This document shows, piece by piece, positions 10,252 through 20,800 of a DNA stretch of 64,000 bases. The DNA is from Clavaria fumosa. Lineage: Eukaryota > Basidiomycota > Agaricomycetes > Agaricales > Clavariaceae. The number at the start of each line of letters is the position of its first letter. Positions within the stretch are counted from its first letter, which is position 1. The position numbers and the translations under genes are program-made. The notes under the pieces are model-generated. The model made no database searches. It was given only the letters and a program-made list of their open reading frames with translations, and was not told the origin of the DNA. The stretch covers positions 186,001-250,000 of the forward strand of contig OX637799.1 in assembly GCA_951802425.1 (NCBI GenBank), given 5' to 3'.

Positions 10252-11900
10252 AGTCAATGATGTAGATTCCTTGCAATAAACTATTGTAATTACAATAGGT
10301 GGCCATTGCGAGAATGACTGAACAAACAATGGCAAACAAAATATGCTAAAAATAAAAACAAAACTCAAAATTGAGCAGCCCTGTGCCTGGTCTCTCAGGT
10401 ACAGGTTACCAATCAAGCATAGCTGCTTTTGGTAAGCTGCTATGACTGTGGGAAATTTTTTGCATGGCTTGCAAAATATGACTTTTTATACACCAAAAAA
10501 TCGGCAAAAATCAGGAGATTCCAGATCCGGACACCCCACATTTGTATCTGCCTTGGCTCAGTGTCAATTTGCAAAATACACAGAAAATATTCATTTTTCT
10601 ACAGTTCTGCAGTACTCTGGCTTAAAAATGGATAGGAGAGGATACACACACATACACACACTACCTGTGGACATATGGGGAGGGTGTGGATTAGTTTAAC
10701 AACTCACCCACCATCTCTGTCACCTCCCTGGAATCCATTACTAGGAATTAGGGTGTTATTGGCCTGGAAGCATGGCTATTTGTTATATTGCAAATTCCAG
10801 CCATCAGACTACACCTTATGACATCTAATACAATCATACAAAGGCCCATAATATTTGGTGCAGAATTACAGATTCCCCATGTCTATTTTCCCAAAATTCT
10901 CAAAATCTCTCCCCAGACAGTCCCCTTTGTCAAATCACATATTCCTGTGGTCTGATAGCTGACAAGGTATGCATGAAAACATGTTCAAAGTTTGGTGAAG
11001 TTAGGCCAAGTTCTCAGGAAGATAGCCCAGAATGTGTCTTTTAGAGGACAGTCTAAAGTGAGAGCAAAGATGAAGGCAAGGATAAGGAAGACCTTGACTG
11101 TCCTCCAAAAGACTCATTCTGAGCTATCTTCTTGAGAACTTGGCCTAACTTCACCAAACTTTGAGCATGTATTCATGCATACCTTGTCAGCTATCAGACC
11201 ACAGGAATATGTGATTTGACAAAGGGGACTGTCTGGGGAGAGATTTTGAGAATTTTGGGAAAATAGACATGGGGAATCTGTAATTCTGCACCAAATATTA
11301 TGGGCCTTTGTATGATTGTATTAGATGTCATAAGGTGTAGTCTGATGGCTGGAATTTGCAATATAACAAATAGCCATGCTTCCAGGCCAATAACACCCTA
11401 ATTCCTAGTAATGGATTCCAGGGAGGTGACAGAGATGGTGGGTGAGTTGTTAAACTAATCCACACCCTCCCCATATGTCCACAGGTAGTGTGTGTATGTG
11501 TGTGTATCCTCTCCTATCCATTTTTAAGCCAGAGTACTGCAGAACTGTAGAAAAATGAATATTTTCTGTGTATTTTGCAAATTGACACTGAGCCAAGGCA
11601 GATACAAATGTGGGGTGTCCGGATCTGGAATCTCCTGATTTTTGCCGATTTTTTGGTGTATAAAAAGTCATATTTTGCAAGCCATGCAAAAAATTTCCCA
11701 CAGTCATAGCAGCTTACCAAAAGCAGCTATGCTTGATTGGTAACCTGTACCTGAGAGACCAGGCACAGGGCTGCTCAATTTTGAGTTTTGTTTTTATTTT
11801 TAGCATATTTTGTTTGCCATTGTTTGTTCAGTCATTCTCGCAATGGCCACCTATTGTAATTACAATAGTTTATTGCAAGGAATCTACATCATTGACTGAC
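10252..11900. repeat. Central palindrome of the fold-back element
   Basis: Bases 10252-11053 and 11096-11900 are almost perfect reverse complements over about 800 bp, separated by a 42 bp unique spacer (11054-11095). The left arm starts GTCAATGATGTAGATTCC and the right arm ends with its complement. The arms contain twin small open frames (68 and 85 codons, 10429-10699 and 11450-11720) that are mirror copies of each other and resemble nothing I know. I treat them as chance frames. Confidence 0.9.
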
Positions 11901-11904
11901 TAGA

Positions 11905-13365
11905 TCCACAGCTAGTAGCTGTAACTAATTCACCAGATCTACAGCTAGTAATTGACTAGACCCACAGCTAGTAGCTGCAACTAGTCAACTAGGTCCACAG
12001 CTAGTAGCTGCAACTAGTCAACTAGGTCCACAGCTACTAGCTGTAACTAGTTCACTACAGCTAATAGCTGCAACTAGTCCACTAGACCTACACCTACTAG
12101 CTGCAACTAGTTCACTACATCTACAACTAATAGCTGTAACTAGTTCACTACATCTACAGCTAGTAGCTGCAACTAGTCCACTAGGCCCACAGCTAGTAGC
12201 TGTAACTAATTCACCAGATCTACAGCTAGTAATTGACTAGACCCACAGCTAGTAGCTGCAACTAGTCAACTAGGTCCACAGCTAGTAGCTGCAACTAGTC
12301 CACTAGGTCCACAGCTACTAGCTGCAACTAGTTCACTAGATCCACAGCTAATGGCTGTAACTAGTCCAATAGACCCACAGCTGGTAGCTGCCACTAGTCC
12401 ACTAGGTCCACAACTACTAGCTGCAACTAGTCAACTAGACCTACACCTACTAGCTGCAACTAGTTCACTACATCTACAACTAATAGCTGTAACTAGTTCA
12501 CTACATCTACAGCTAGTAGCTGCAACTAGTCCACTAGGCCCACAGCTAGTAGCTGCAACTAGTCCACTAGGCCCACAGCTACTAGCTGTAACTAGTTCAC
12601 TAGACCCACAGCTGGTAGCTGCCACTAGTCCACTAGGTCCACAACTACTAAGTAGCTGCAACTAGTCCACTAGGTCCACAGCTACTAGCTGTAACTGGTT
12701 CACTACATCTACAGCTAATAGCTGCAACTAGTCCACTAGACCTACACCCACTAGCTGCAACTAGTTCACTACATCTACAACTAATAGCTGTAACTAGTTC
12801 ACTAGATCTACAGCTAGTAGCTGCAACTAGTCCACTAGGTCTACAGCTACTAGCTGTAACTAGTTCACTACATCTACAGCTAATAGCTGCAACTAGTCTA
12901 CTAGACCTACACCTACTAGCTGCAACTAGTTCACTACATCTACAACTAATAGCTGTAACTAGTTCACTACATCTACAGCTAGTAGCTGCAACTAGTCCAC
13001 TAGGCTGACAGCTAGTAGCTGCAACTAGTCCACTAGGCCCACAGCTAGTAGCTGCAACTAGTCCACTAGGCCCACAGCTAGTAGCTGCAACTAGTCCACT
13101 AGGCCCACAGCTACTAGCTGTAACTAGTTCACTACATCTACAGCTAATAGCTGCAACTAGTCCACTAGACCTACACCTACTTGCTGCACCTAGTCCACTA
13201 GATCCACAACTGGTAGCTGTAACTAGTCCACTGGACCCACAGCTAGCAGCTGTAACTAGTTCACTAGACCCATAGCTAGCACCTGCAACTAGTCCACCAG
13301 GTCCACACCTAGTAGCTGTAACTAGTCCACTAGATCCACAGCTGTCAGCTGTATCTAGTCTACTA
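11905..13365. repeat. 33 bp satellite array, right arm of fold-back element
   Basis: This is the reverse-oriented counterpart of the left array, with about 44 units. It is roughly 400 bp, or a dozen units, shorter than the left arm, so array length has changed in one arm since the arms were made alike. Several local blocks include an altered spacing, for example the AACTACTAAGTAGCTG variant near 12645. Confidence 0.85.
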
Positions 13366-13838
13366 GTCCCCCATGTACTACCTTTGACAAGTTAACTTGA
13401 CAAGTTGACTGACCATAAGGATTCCTTGTCCAGCTGTAGCTGCAAAGAGTACACTATGAATTATACCTAACTGCTGTGTCTAGTTAATTATTTCATTCAG
13501 TACTACTGCTGACTGAGTTCAGTCATTCTATTTGTGTCGATATCCTTGGATGCAATAACCCAGACCGCCAAGTGCTCGAACACGCATTTGCTTGCGGAGT
13601 AGCCAATCTCAGACAGCGAGTCATAGAAGCCAACGACTCTGAGTACAGAGCCAGAGCCACCCTACTTCGCTCTTTCCTAGGCCCTGGAAGACCCAGTGAC
13701 AGGGTAATATCCCAATTCGACCCAATCGACCAGACAGCCTTCGACCCTCTCATTCCGGCACTCAGGACTAACATAGTCCTGGCACCCAATCATTTGAGGG
13801 AAAGCATCTCCAAGCATTCAGCCCTGCTTCCCATAACA

Positions 13839-16387
13839 ATAATCTCTGGAAGAAGTCAGTTAAAATTGTGGCCTTCATGCTCCTCATTTCATCAAGGCGG
13901 AGCTGCCTGTTGAATGAGCCCAAAACACCTTCAACTTTGTGTGCAATGAGGTCATTTAATTCATCAATGTATTTGCTGATGGTTGATACTGCCTTCAGAA
14001 CATCACGCCAAGTTGGGCGACACTCAATGGGCATATTGTCCAAGTCATCCACATCGTCCCCACCGTTTGCTTCAATGTTCTCATGTGCCACCATGGAATT
14101 GATAACCGCCTCATAGATCTCCTTGTCTGATGCCTCGGGCGAGATGCGGGATTTGCCATCAGGGTTGAGAAGAGATTCAAGGTCTATTTGATTCTTTGCC
14201 TGGAGTGCCCCTGTAGCAACCAAATCATTGAGTGCAGCCTCGATCTCCTTCTCTGCATGAGCAACTGGATCGGTTTGAGACTCGGAGGGATCTTGAAGCA
14301 ACGAAGTGATGGGGATCAAAGGCTGGGGCAAAGGAGGGTCTATTTCAGGTAAGATTCCTGTCTTGCACCAGTAATTTCGAATGGTTGTTGTGTCAACATG
14401 GCAATCTGCTATCTGCATGGCTTGCAACTGATTGATATCATAGATTTGAGCTGGTGTTATTCCTTCATCGTAATGATCGATGGCTCGTTGGATGAATCTT
14501 GCATGGTAGTGGGCTTTGAAGCACTGGATGATGCCTTGGTCTTGCGGTTGGACATGTGCAGTAAGATTCAGCTCGAAGTTTTCAACTCAGATATTTTGAA
14601 GATTGGGAGGAACAATATGGCCAGAAAAGTTATCTTGAAGGAGAAGTATCTTTTGATTCTGAGTGCCAAGCTCGTGGTCCCACTGCTGAATCCAGTCTTG
14701 GTAGAGTTGAGCAGTCATCCAAGCCTTCGCATTATGTCAGTAGTAAAATCCCAGTTGGGCACCTGTCTTTTTGTTGAATGCATGTGGTTGTGCTGCTTTC
14801 CTGATGACAAAAGCTGGGAGTTTCTCAGAACCATCTGCATTTGTTGTGAATGTGCATGTCAATCTGAGCTTTTTGCCTTTCACTCCTGATTGTTTATGAT
14901 CTGACAGGCCTAGAACACAGGAAGTAGATAAGTACACACCCCCAAAAAAGACCTGTTTCATCCATATTAAAAATATCATGAAGCTGGTATCTGTACTTCT
15001 TGATGAGCTCTTGAATACGCTTTCTCTCCCTCTCCACAGTGTCCGCATTTGCCAATGCAGCATCCCCGTGATGCCTCAACTCCTTTAACCCATTCCTGCT
15101 CTTAAACCATGACAACTAGGGAATGGCACAGATTATCTGCGGATCCTCCACGGATTTTGAGTAAGCAGGGTTGTAGCCCTTCATTTCTCAATGAAAATAA
15201 TTAAAAAAGCATTCAAAATAATCCAGAATTGACTGAGATATGGACAGTACAAGTTTTATGGCTGAAGCTTTCAAACTGATACTTCCTCACCTCAATCTTT
15301 GCAAGAGAGTCATCAAAATGCGAGGTTTTTGACATTTTGATGACTCTCTTGCAAAGATTGAGGTGAGGAAGTATCAGTTTGAAAGCTTCAGCCATAAAAC
15401 TTGTACTGTCCATATCTCAGTCAATTCTGGATCATTTTGAATGCTTTTTAATTATTTTCATCAAGAAATAAAGGGCTACAACCCTGCTTACTCAAAATCC
15501 GTGGAGGATCCGCGGATAATCCGTGCCATTCCCTAGCGACAACCAACCACTGCTCAGACTCAGCCTCTTGTCTTCAGGGATACCAACCAAATCAGCAAAG
15601 TGATTCCATTTCTGGCGAAGAACTTCCCCAGTGAGCAGAATCCCATGACTCATGGCCTTCGAAACCCATAAGTCCATCATTTCAGAAACCTCCGGATGCT
15701 CGGTCTGTCGAGCTCGTTTGGCGGTTTGTCTGTTCCCAGAGGTCACACCATTTAGGTTCTTCTTCAACCCATGCAGACACTAATGGCTGCTTGATTTTAA
15801 GGTTTGGATAGATTGAATTGAAATGTCAAGCTGTATTTGATTGGTTTTGACCATTTTCATGATGCCAATCGAGGATTTCAATGCGCTGAGCGAGCGTAGC
15901 ATTTTCTTTCCATGTAAAAGTGGGAGCAGCTGGCTTATCTGATTTTTCCTTTGGTGGTTTAGGCTCTTTCTCATATGTGGAACCTTGATGCGAGTCATCA
16001 GTGATTCTCTCTCAGGCAAAAAAAAGTTGTATGTTTCTGTTTGTTTCCTGCAACCATTGCTAAGTCACCAGCCCACTCCCTCAACTTCTTTACAATTGCC
16101 TTTCCATCTTCGTCCAAGTGTCCAAGCCCTTGCTCGTAGTCTGAGGCTGACTCCAAGGCATAAAGAACACATTCCTCATCAATGGTGTTCGCTTCATTGT
16201 CCAACCAGTGCTCGTCTGATGATGAAATGGTTTCTGCCCTAGCTAGCTTTGCACTGAGTTCTTTTTTACAAGTCTTGATTGTTTCTTTAAATCTGGCAAG
16301 CCCTTTTCTAAGGACTTCGAGTGGTTTGAGAGCCATATTAAAGATAAAAAACTCAAAAACTTTATTCTGAGGCTCTTCAGTTGGCAC
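13839..16387 (-). pseudogene. pogo/Tigger-type transposase (DDE_1), decayed
   Basis: Domains in order are an upstream acidic leucine-rich segment (16387-15998), a psq-type helix-turn-helix (LAQRIEILDWHHENGQ, about 15900), a CENP-B-type helix-turn-helix (15800-15545 and 15110-15060), and a DDE catalytic core: NMDETGLFWG near 14960, LLLQDNFSGH near 14635, PQDQGIIQCFKAHYH near 14535. The C-terminal tail runs to the LTR junction at 13839. The enzyme would cut and paste the element at TA sites in the nucleus. It cannot be functional: a 419 bp MITE splits it after GWLS; TGA stops occur at TA*HF, YY*HNAKAW and NI*VENF where CGA is expected; and its last codons were separated by the LTR insertion. 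The assignment of the first 130 residues to the same protein is uncertain. Confidence 0.85.
15117..15535. mobile_element. Palindromic MITE, 419 bp, in the pogo transposase
   Basis: Two arms of about 200 bp pair almost perfectly around a roughly 10 bp loop (CGAGGTTTTT near 15321). The ends read TAGGGAATGGCACAGATTATC. The flanks ATGACAAC (15109-15116) and GCGACAAC (15536-15543) look like an 8 bp duplication with two mismatches, suggesting a hAT-like origin. Removing the element and one flank restores the transposase frame at GWLSWFKSRNG, which confirms the insertion point. Confidence 0.85.
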
Positions 16388-16581
16388 AGTGGCACAGTAA
16401 ATTATTGTTATGTAAGCAAAACCTATGGGTTTTGTGCAAAGAGGGGTATGAGTTATGGGTTATTGCAGACCTATGGGTTATGGTGTGCAATTCCCTGCAA
16501 ACCAAGTTGGTGGACAGGTCAGGCTATGGGATATAAGGGGTTATGGGTTATCAGGAGTATGGGTTAGGAGGGACCTGACTG

Positions 16582-16976
16582 TATCACATCAAGTCACCTT
16601 TGCTGGGCATCAAGTCTTTCTGCCAGCACTTTCCATCCTCCATATGTCTCTGGCATTGGGGAGACACCATAGATCTTCCCCACCAACCTCCTACTCAGGT
16701 TCAACTCCAGTCAATGGACTAGGATTCCTGAGTCCTTCTCTTCACACATCTCTGCCCATCAGAACAGTGTCTCAAACTTCATGAAGAACTCTGGTGCCAT
16801 CATGGCACCCTGTTTCAACCCTGCAATGTCTGCAAGGGCTGTTGCACAGTCATTCAGGTCATCAAATGCCCACTTCATCTCCTCCACTAACTCTGCCCAG
16901 GTTCCAGCCTCACCATTACCCAGGATCTCTTCCACCTTCATATTCACCCATTCTGCAGTGAATCCTTCTCCAGTAA
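16582..16976 (-). pseudogene. Old gypsy gag fragment 1
   Basis: This piece of capsid matches the young copy (motifs YGVSPMPETYGG, LADIAGLKQGAMMAPEFF, AEWVNMKVEEILGNGEAGTW). It ends at CTCCAGTAA, where the middle-aged gypsy element begins; the sequence resumes at 22508 with the duplicated AGTAA. Its other side, after TA, lies at 3269 because of the inversion. Confidence 0.85.
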
Positions 16977-17265
16977 TGTTAGGATTGCTTACATAAGCCA
17001 TCCCAAAGAGGAGTTATGGAGAAACTGGGGAGGGTTGTTGGAAGGTCACATGACCTGTGGCTGTGGTCAGATTACATAATCATAAGATCACATGACCTGG
17101 GCCTGGGCGCATCACGTGACCCAAGGGTCCGAGTGTGGGAACATTGGCAAGTGCCAGGGCTCTCACTATAAGTACTTTGTTGTTTCCCTTTTTGTACTCT
17201 TTTCCCCTTATCTTAGTATTGTCATCATGACCTTACACTTAAGTTGTGTGAGACCCAGTCTGATA
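16977..17265 (+). repeat. 5' LTR of the middle-aged gypsy element
   Basis: 289 bp. The TATA box is TATAAG at 17167-17172. The motif ATCTTAGTATT at 17210-17220, 43 bp downstream of the TATA box, is complementary to AATACTAAGAT at 17267-17277 directly after the LTR. This is a likely self-priming pair. Confidence 0.85.
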
Positions 17266-17441
17266 TAATACTAAGATCCGCCTGTCCACCCTAGCCCCGT
17301 GTCCTAACCCAGCTAGCCTGGACCCTTAATCTCAGACTGTGACATGTTGTCACAGCTCAGCCCCTATCATCCTCTTCTTCTTTACCCTGCCCGCAGTGTG
17401 TAACAGAACCACACGAAATTTTTACTGTGTGTAGATACACA

Positions 17442-17526
17442 TGACCAGACCTGGAGGAAGTCTACTGGTGACCAGACCTGGAGGAAGTCTACTGGTGACC
17501 AGACCTGGAGGAAGTCTACTGGTGAC
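17442..17526 (+). repeat. 27 bp tandem triplication in gypsy leader
   Basis: Three near-identical copies of GACCAGACCTGGAGGAAGTC followed by TACTGGT stand in a row in the untranslated leader. The young copy has a single copy at the matching place (27776-27802). The array therefore arose within this element. Confidence 0.8.
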
Positions 17527-17891
17527 CCTCCCCAAGTGATACCGAGTGCCCAAGGCCTGGAACCTTGTTTTACAGCCACCGTACCAGTAAATTATGTAGT
17601 GTACAGGGCACAGAAAGGCCCTCTACATAGTCTTTCTATAGTTTCCTGGTCCAGTGGACAGGGCCCTTGCTCTGTGACCATTGTCAGAAGGGCACACAGG
17701 CAACTCATTAGGAGTTGTGGAGTGACCACCTGGGACACCATTTGGGCCCCACATTAGCAATAGTTTCATAGAATAAGAGTTCTATAGGTACATAAGTACT
17801 AGAAGAGCAGCCTGAGAGGACAGGACTGTTAAGAGATCGAAGAAGTCCTGAGTGCCCAAGGCCTGGAAACTTTATTTTACAGTGCCCTAAA

Positions 17892-20800
17892 ATGATGCTG
17901 GACCTAGCTGTTGCCCCCTTCGATGGGCAGAAAAGGAACTTTCGTATGTTCCTCCAATTGCTTCACCTCCGATTTATGGCAAACCCTACTGTCTATGCCA
18001 TGGACCTGGCAAAGGTCCTCTTTGCACTGAGCAAACTTGGAGATGGATTTGCTGCTGAATGGGCAAATGTGAAGGTGGAAGAGATCCTGGGTAATGGTGC
18101 AACTGGAACCTGGGTGGAGTTTGTGGAAGAGTTAAAGCAGGTGTTTGGCAACCTGAACAACTGAGTGACAGCCCTTGCAGATATTGCAGGGTTGAAACAG
18201 GGCTCCATGACAGCCCCGGAATTCTTTACAAGGTTCGAAACACTGTTCTGCCAGGTGGGAATGACTGAGGTGGCCAATTTGGATGTCCTGGTCCATTGGC
18301 TGCAGCTGAACCTGAGTAGGAGGTTGGTGGAGAGAATCTATGGTGTCTCCCCGATGCCAGAGACATATGGAGGATGGAAAGTGCTGGCAGAAAGACTTGA
18401 TGCCCAGCAAAGGCAACTTGTTGCAATAGTTGCGGAACAAGACCCGCGACCCACCGCAACCTTTCTGCAACCTCTTGCGACCCCTCCGCAGTGTACTCCG
18501 GATGTAACCATGGGCTGAGGTTGGGCCCCTGCCAAGAGACATTGTTTCCGATGCCACCAGACAGGGCATGCTGTCCGTTTCTGCCCCCTGCCTGACATGC
18601 GTCCACAGGTCCCAAGAGCCTGAACCTGTGGAGTGCCAGGTACCCCCCGAACAATGGAGGATTACCAGAGAGATTGCATTGCTCCAAGCAAAACTGGAGC
18701 CACTTGAGAGAGAAAGGAGGACTCTGGCTGGAGAGAAGAGTTGTTCCAGCCCCCATTCTGTCCCTGTGCCTGCAGCAAGTATACTGAAGTATACTATCTT
18801 GCAGCGGAGACATACCCGAATTGGGGCTGAGGTGAAAGAGGAAGTGAGACTAGCAGAGCACCCAACCAAGGTGCAGCCAGAGGTGGAGAAATGTGTGCCA
18901 CAAGAGCTAGCCATCCAGGTGCACTTGAAGGCCCTCAGCACTGGCAAGTGGGCTATGACAAAGGCCCTTGTCGACTCAGGATGCACCAACTGTTTCATGG
19001 ATTTGGAGTGGGCAAAAAGAGTGGGCCTGGAGCCATCTCCCTTGCTGAACCCGATCATGATGTACAATGTGGATGGGTCACAGAACAGAGAGGGTAAAAT
19101 CTGGTTTGGAAGTGAGCTGCTGGTGAAGGTGGGCAACCATCATGAACGGGTCCATTTCCTGCTGGGAAAGATCCAATCCCACAAGGCCATCCTTGGGCAT
19201 GACTGGCTCAAGTGACATAACCCTGACATTGACTGGAAGAAGGCAGAGCTGAGACTTACACATTGCCCCACACAGTGCTCTCCATCCCCATGAGCCCCTG
19301 CACCCCTGAAAACGAGTACCCTCGCATCTGTGAGTATTCCGGACACCCGTTTTCCCAACTCTGGCCCCACCCCTGATTGGCCCAGCTGCTACCCTTCGGT
19401 TTTTAGTGAAGTGAAGTGGGATGAGCTTCCCCACTCCTGACTGGACTTCAATATCAAGATCGAGTTCAAAAAGGACCCTGAGCACCTCTCCACCAAGCTA
19501 TACTCTTTGACACAAGATGAGATGGTGGAGATGAACCATTGGGTGGATGAGCAGCTGGCTTCTGGACATATCCAGCCCTTGAAATTCCTGTATGCTAGCC
19601 CTTTCCTCTTCAAACACAAGAAGAACAAACTGTGGCTGATTATCAACTACTCGAGGCTGAATGCACATCTGATCAAGGACAAGTACCCCCTCCTGCACAT
19701 CTGAGACACAGTGGATGTGCTTAAAGGAGTGTCAATCTACTCTAAGATTGATGCAAAGGGAGGTTTCCCATCCATGCAGGTCTGGCCCAAGCACCAGCAC
19801 CGCTGCGCCTTCCTGACACCCCATGGACTCTTCGAACCAGCTGTCATGTGGTTTGGACTGCAGAACACACCTGCCACCTTCCAGCATTTCATGAACCATG
19901 TGCTGAGGGAGGAGATTGCAGGAGGGCATATCCAAGCATATGTGGATGATGTCATTGTGTTTGCAGAGGATTTGGCTACACACTGGTATTGGATGGATTG
20001 GGTCTTGAAGAAGTTCAGAGAGAATGGGTTGTGTCTCAAGCTCAGTAAATGCGAGTTTGAGAAGAGTGAGATCATCTTCCTGGGGATGAAGATCTCTCAC
20101 AACCATCTGGAGCACGACCCAGCTAAAGGCATGGCGATCTGTAACTGGCCACGACCAAGGAATGTGAAAGAGGTCCAGAGGTTTAATGGGATGCTAAACT
20201 ACCTCCATCGGCACATCCCAAATCTTTCTGCCTGGGCAAAGCCACTCTTCCGGCTGACTGGGAATGTTCCATGGAAATGGGAGGAGGAGGAGGAAGTGGC
20301 CTTCCAAGATCTCTGCCTGGCACTTGTATAGGCCCCTGTCCTGGCTCTACCACAGGATAAAGGGAGATGGAAGGTAGAGACAGATGCAAGTAACCTGGCA
20401 ACTGGTGGAGTGCTCTCGCAGCAGCAGATGGACGGAACCTGGAGAGTTGTGGACTATATCTCCAGCGCCCTCACTGCAGCTGAGAAGAACTACAACATGT
20501 ATGACAAGGAGTTCTTAGTTGTGATTTGGGCACTTTGCAAGTGGCAGGCATACCTCATTGGAGTGGATGAGACAATTGAGATCTGGACGGACCATGTGAA
20601 CCTCCAGTACTTCCGGAAGCCCCAGAAGTTGAAACCAAGACAGGTCCACTGGGTTGGGGAGCTCCAGTGCTTTGACTTTGAGATAAAGTATTGCACTGGC
20701 AAGTCAAACACAAAGGCAGATGCACTCTCCCGGAGACCAGACTATGGAGAGATGGTGGAGGAGGATGCACCGGTGCAGGTTTTCCTGGATACAGAAGTCT

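Larger units (their letters stand above)
8243..13508. mobile_element. Giant fold-back element, 5,266 bp, TSD CTGACTG
   Basis: The whole element is one inverted repeat. The outermost arms (about 140 bp, starting CAGTAGTACTGAATGAAA) are nearly identical. Each then enters an array of a degenerate 33 bp unit, and inside these lie about 800 bp arms that pair with each other around a 42 bp spacer (11054-11095). It is flanked by the perfect 7 bp duplication CTGACTG at 8236-8242 and 13509-13515. The empty site is readable in the other long LTR near 1695-1705. It carries no convincing gene: the open frames in it are by-products of the 33 bp array or of the palindromic arms. The mobilising superfamily is not known; a 7 bp duplication with CA...TG ends would allow a P-like transposase, which is only a suggestion. 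Confidence 0.9.
6263..13838 (+). repeat. Second long LTR (about 1.69 kb) split by two insertions
   Basis: It aligns with 1382-3058 in inverted orientation once a 602 bp hAT-like MITE (7583-8184) and a 5,266 bp fold-back element (8243-13508) are removed. It starts TGTCATGGGAAG and ends CCCATAACA. A plus-strand TATA box (GTATATAAGGGG, about 7410) corresponds to the retroelement promoter. A minus-strand TATA box (7043-7050) belongs to the antisense gene. It is not a simple solo LTR: the flanks TACTG (6258-6262) and ATAAT (13839-13843) do not match. The ATAAT flank instead matches the flank of the first LTR. Confidence 0.85.
13839..16581 (-). mobile_element. pogo-type element, main part (terminal repeat to LTR insertion)
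   Basis: The outer end is at 16581, next to TA (16582-16583). Read inward it begins CAGTCAGGTCCCTCCTAACC, matching the detached end at 3268. A TA duplication and a CAGT start are typical of Tc1/mariner-pogo elements. Numerous TAACCCATA subterminal repeats fill 16400-16581. The element interrupts the gag of the old gypsy copy: TATCACATCAAGTCACC follows here, and the other half of the target continues after TA at 3269. Its 3' part was cut off by insertion of the long-LTR element at ATAAT (13839-13843) and later moved to 3059-3268 by inversion. Confidence 0.75.

Noticed and set aside
10429..11720. Twin small genes in the centre of the fold-back element
   Set aside because: They are mirror copies forced by the palindrome, lack domain resemblance and have no start context or introns.
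8385..13365. Possible CRISPR-like array
   Set aside because: The 33 bp units are directly abutting variants of one sequence with no unique spacers. The genome is eukaryotic and the array lies inside a transposon.
6263..13838. Simple solo LTR
   Set aside because: The 5 bp flanks do not match (TACTG and ATAAT). The right flank pairs with the other LTR, which fits the inversion better.
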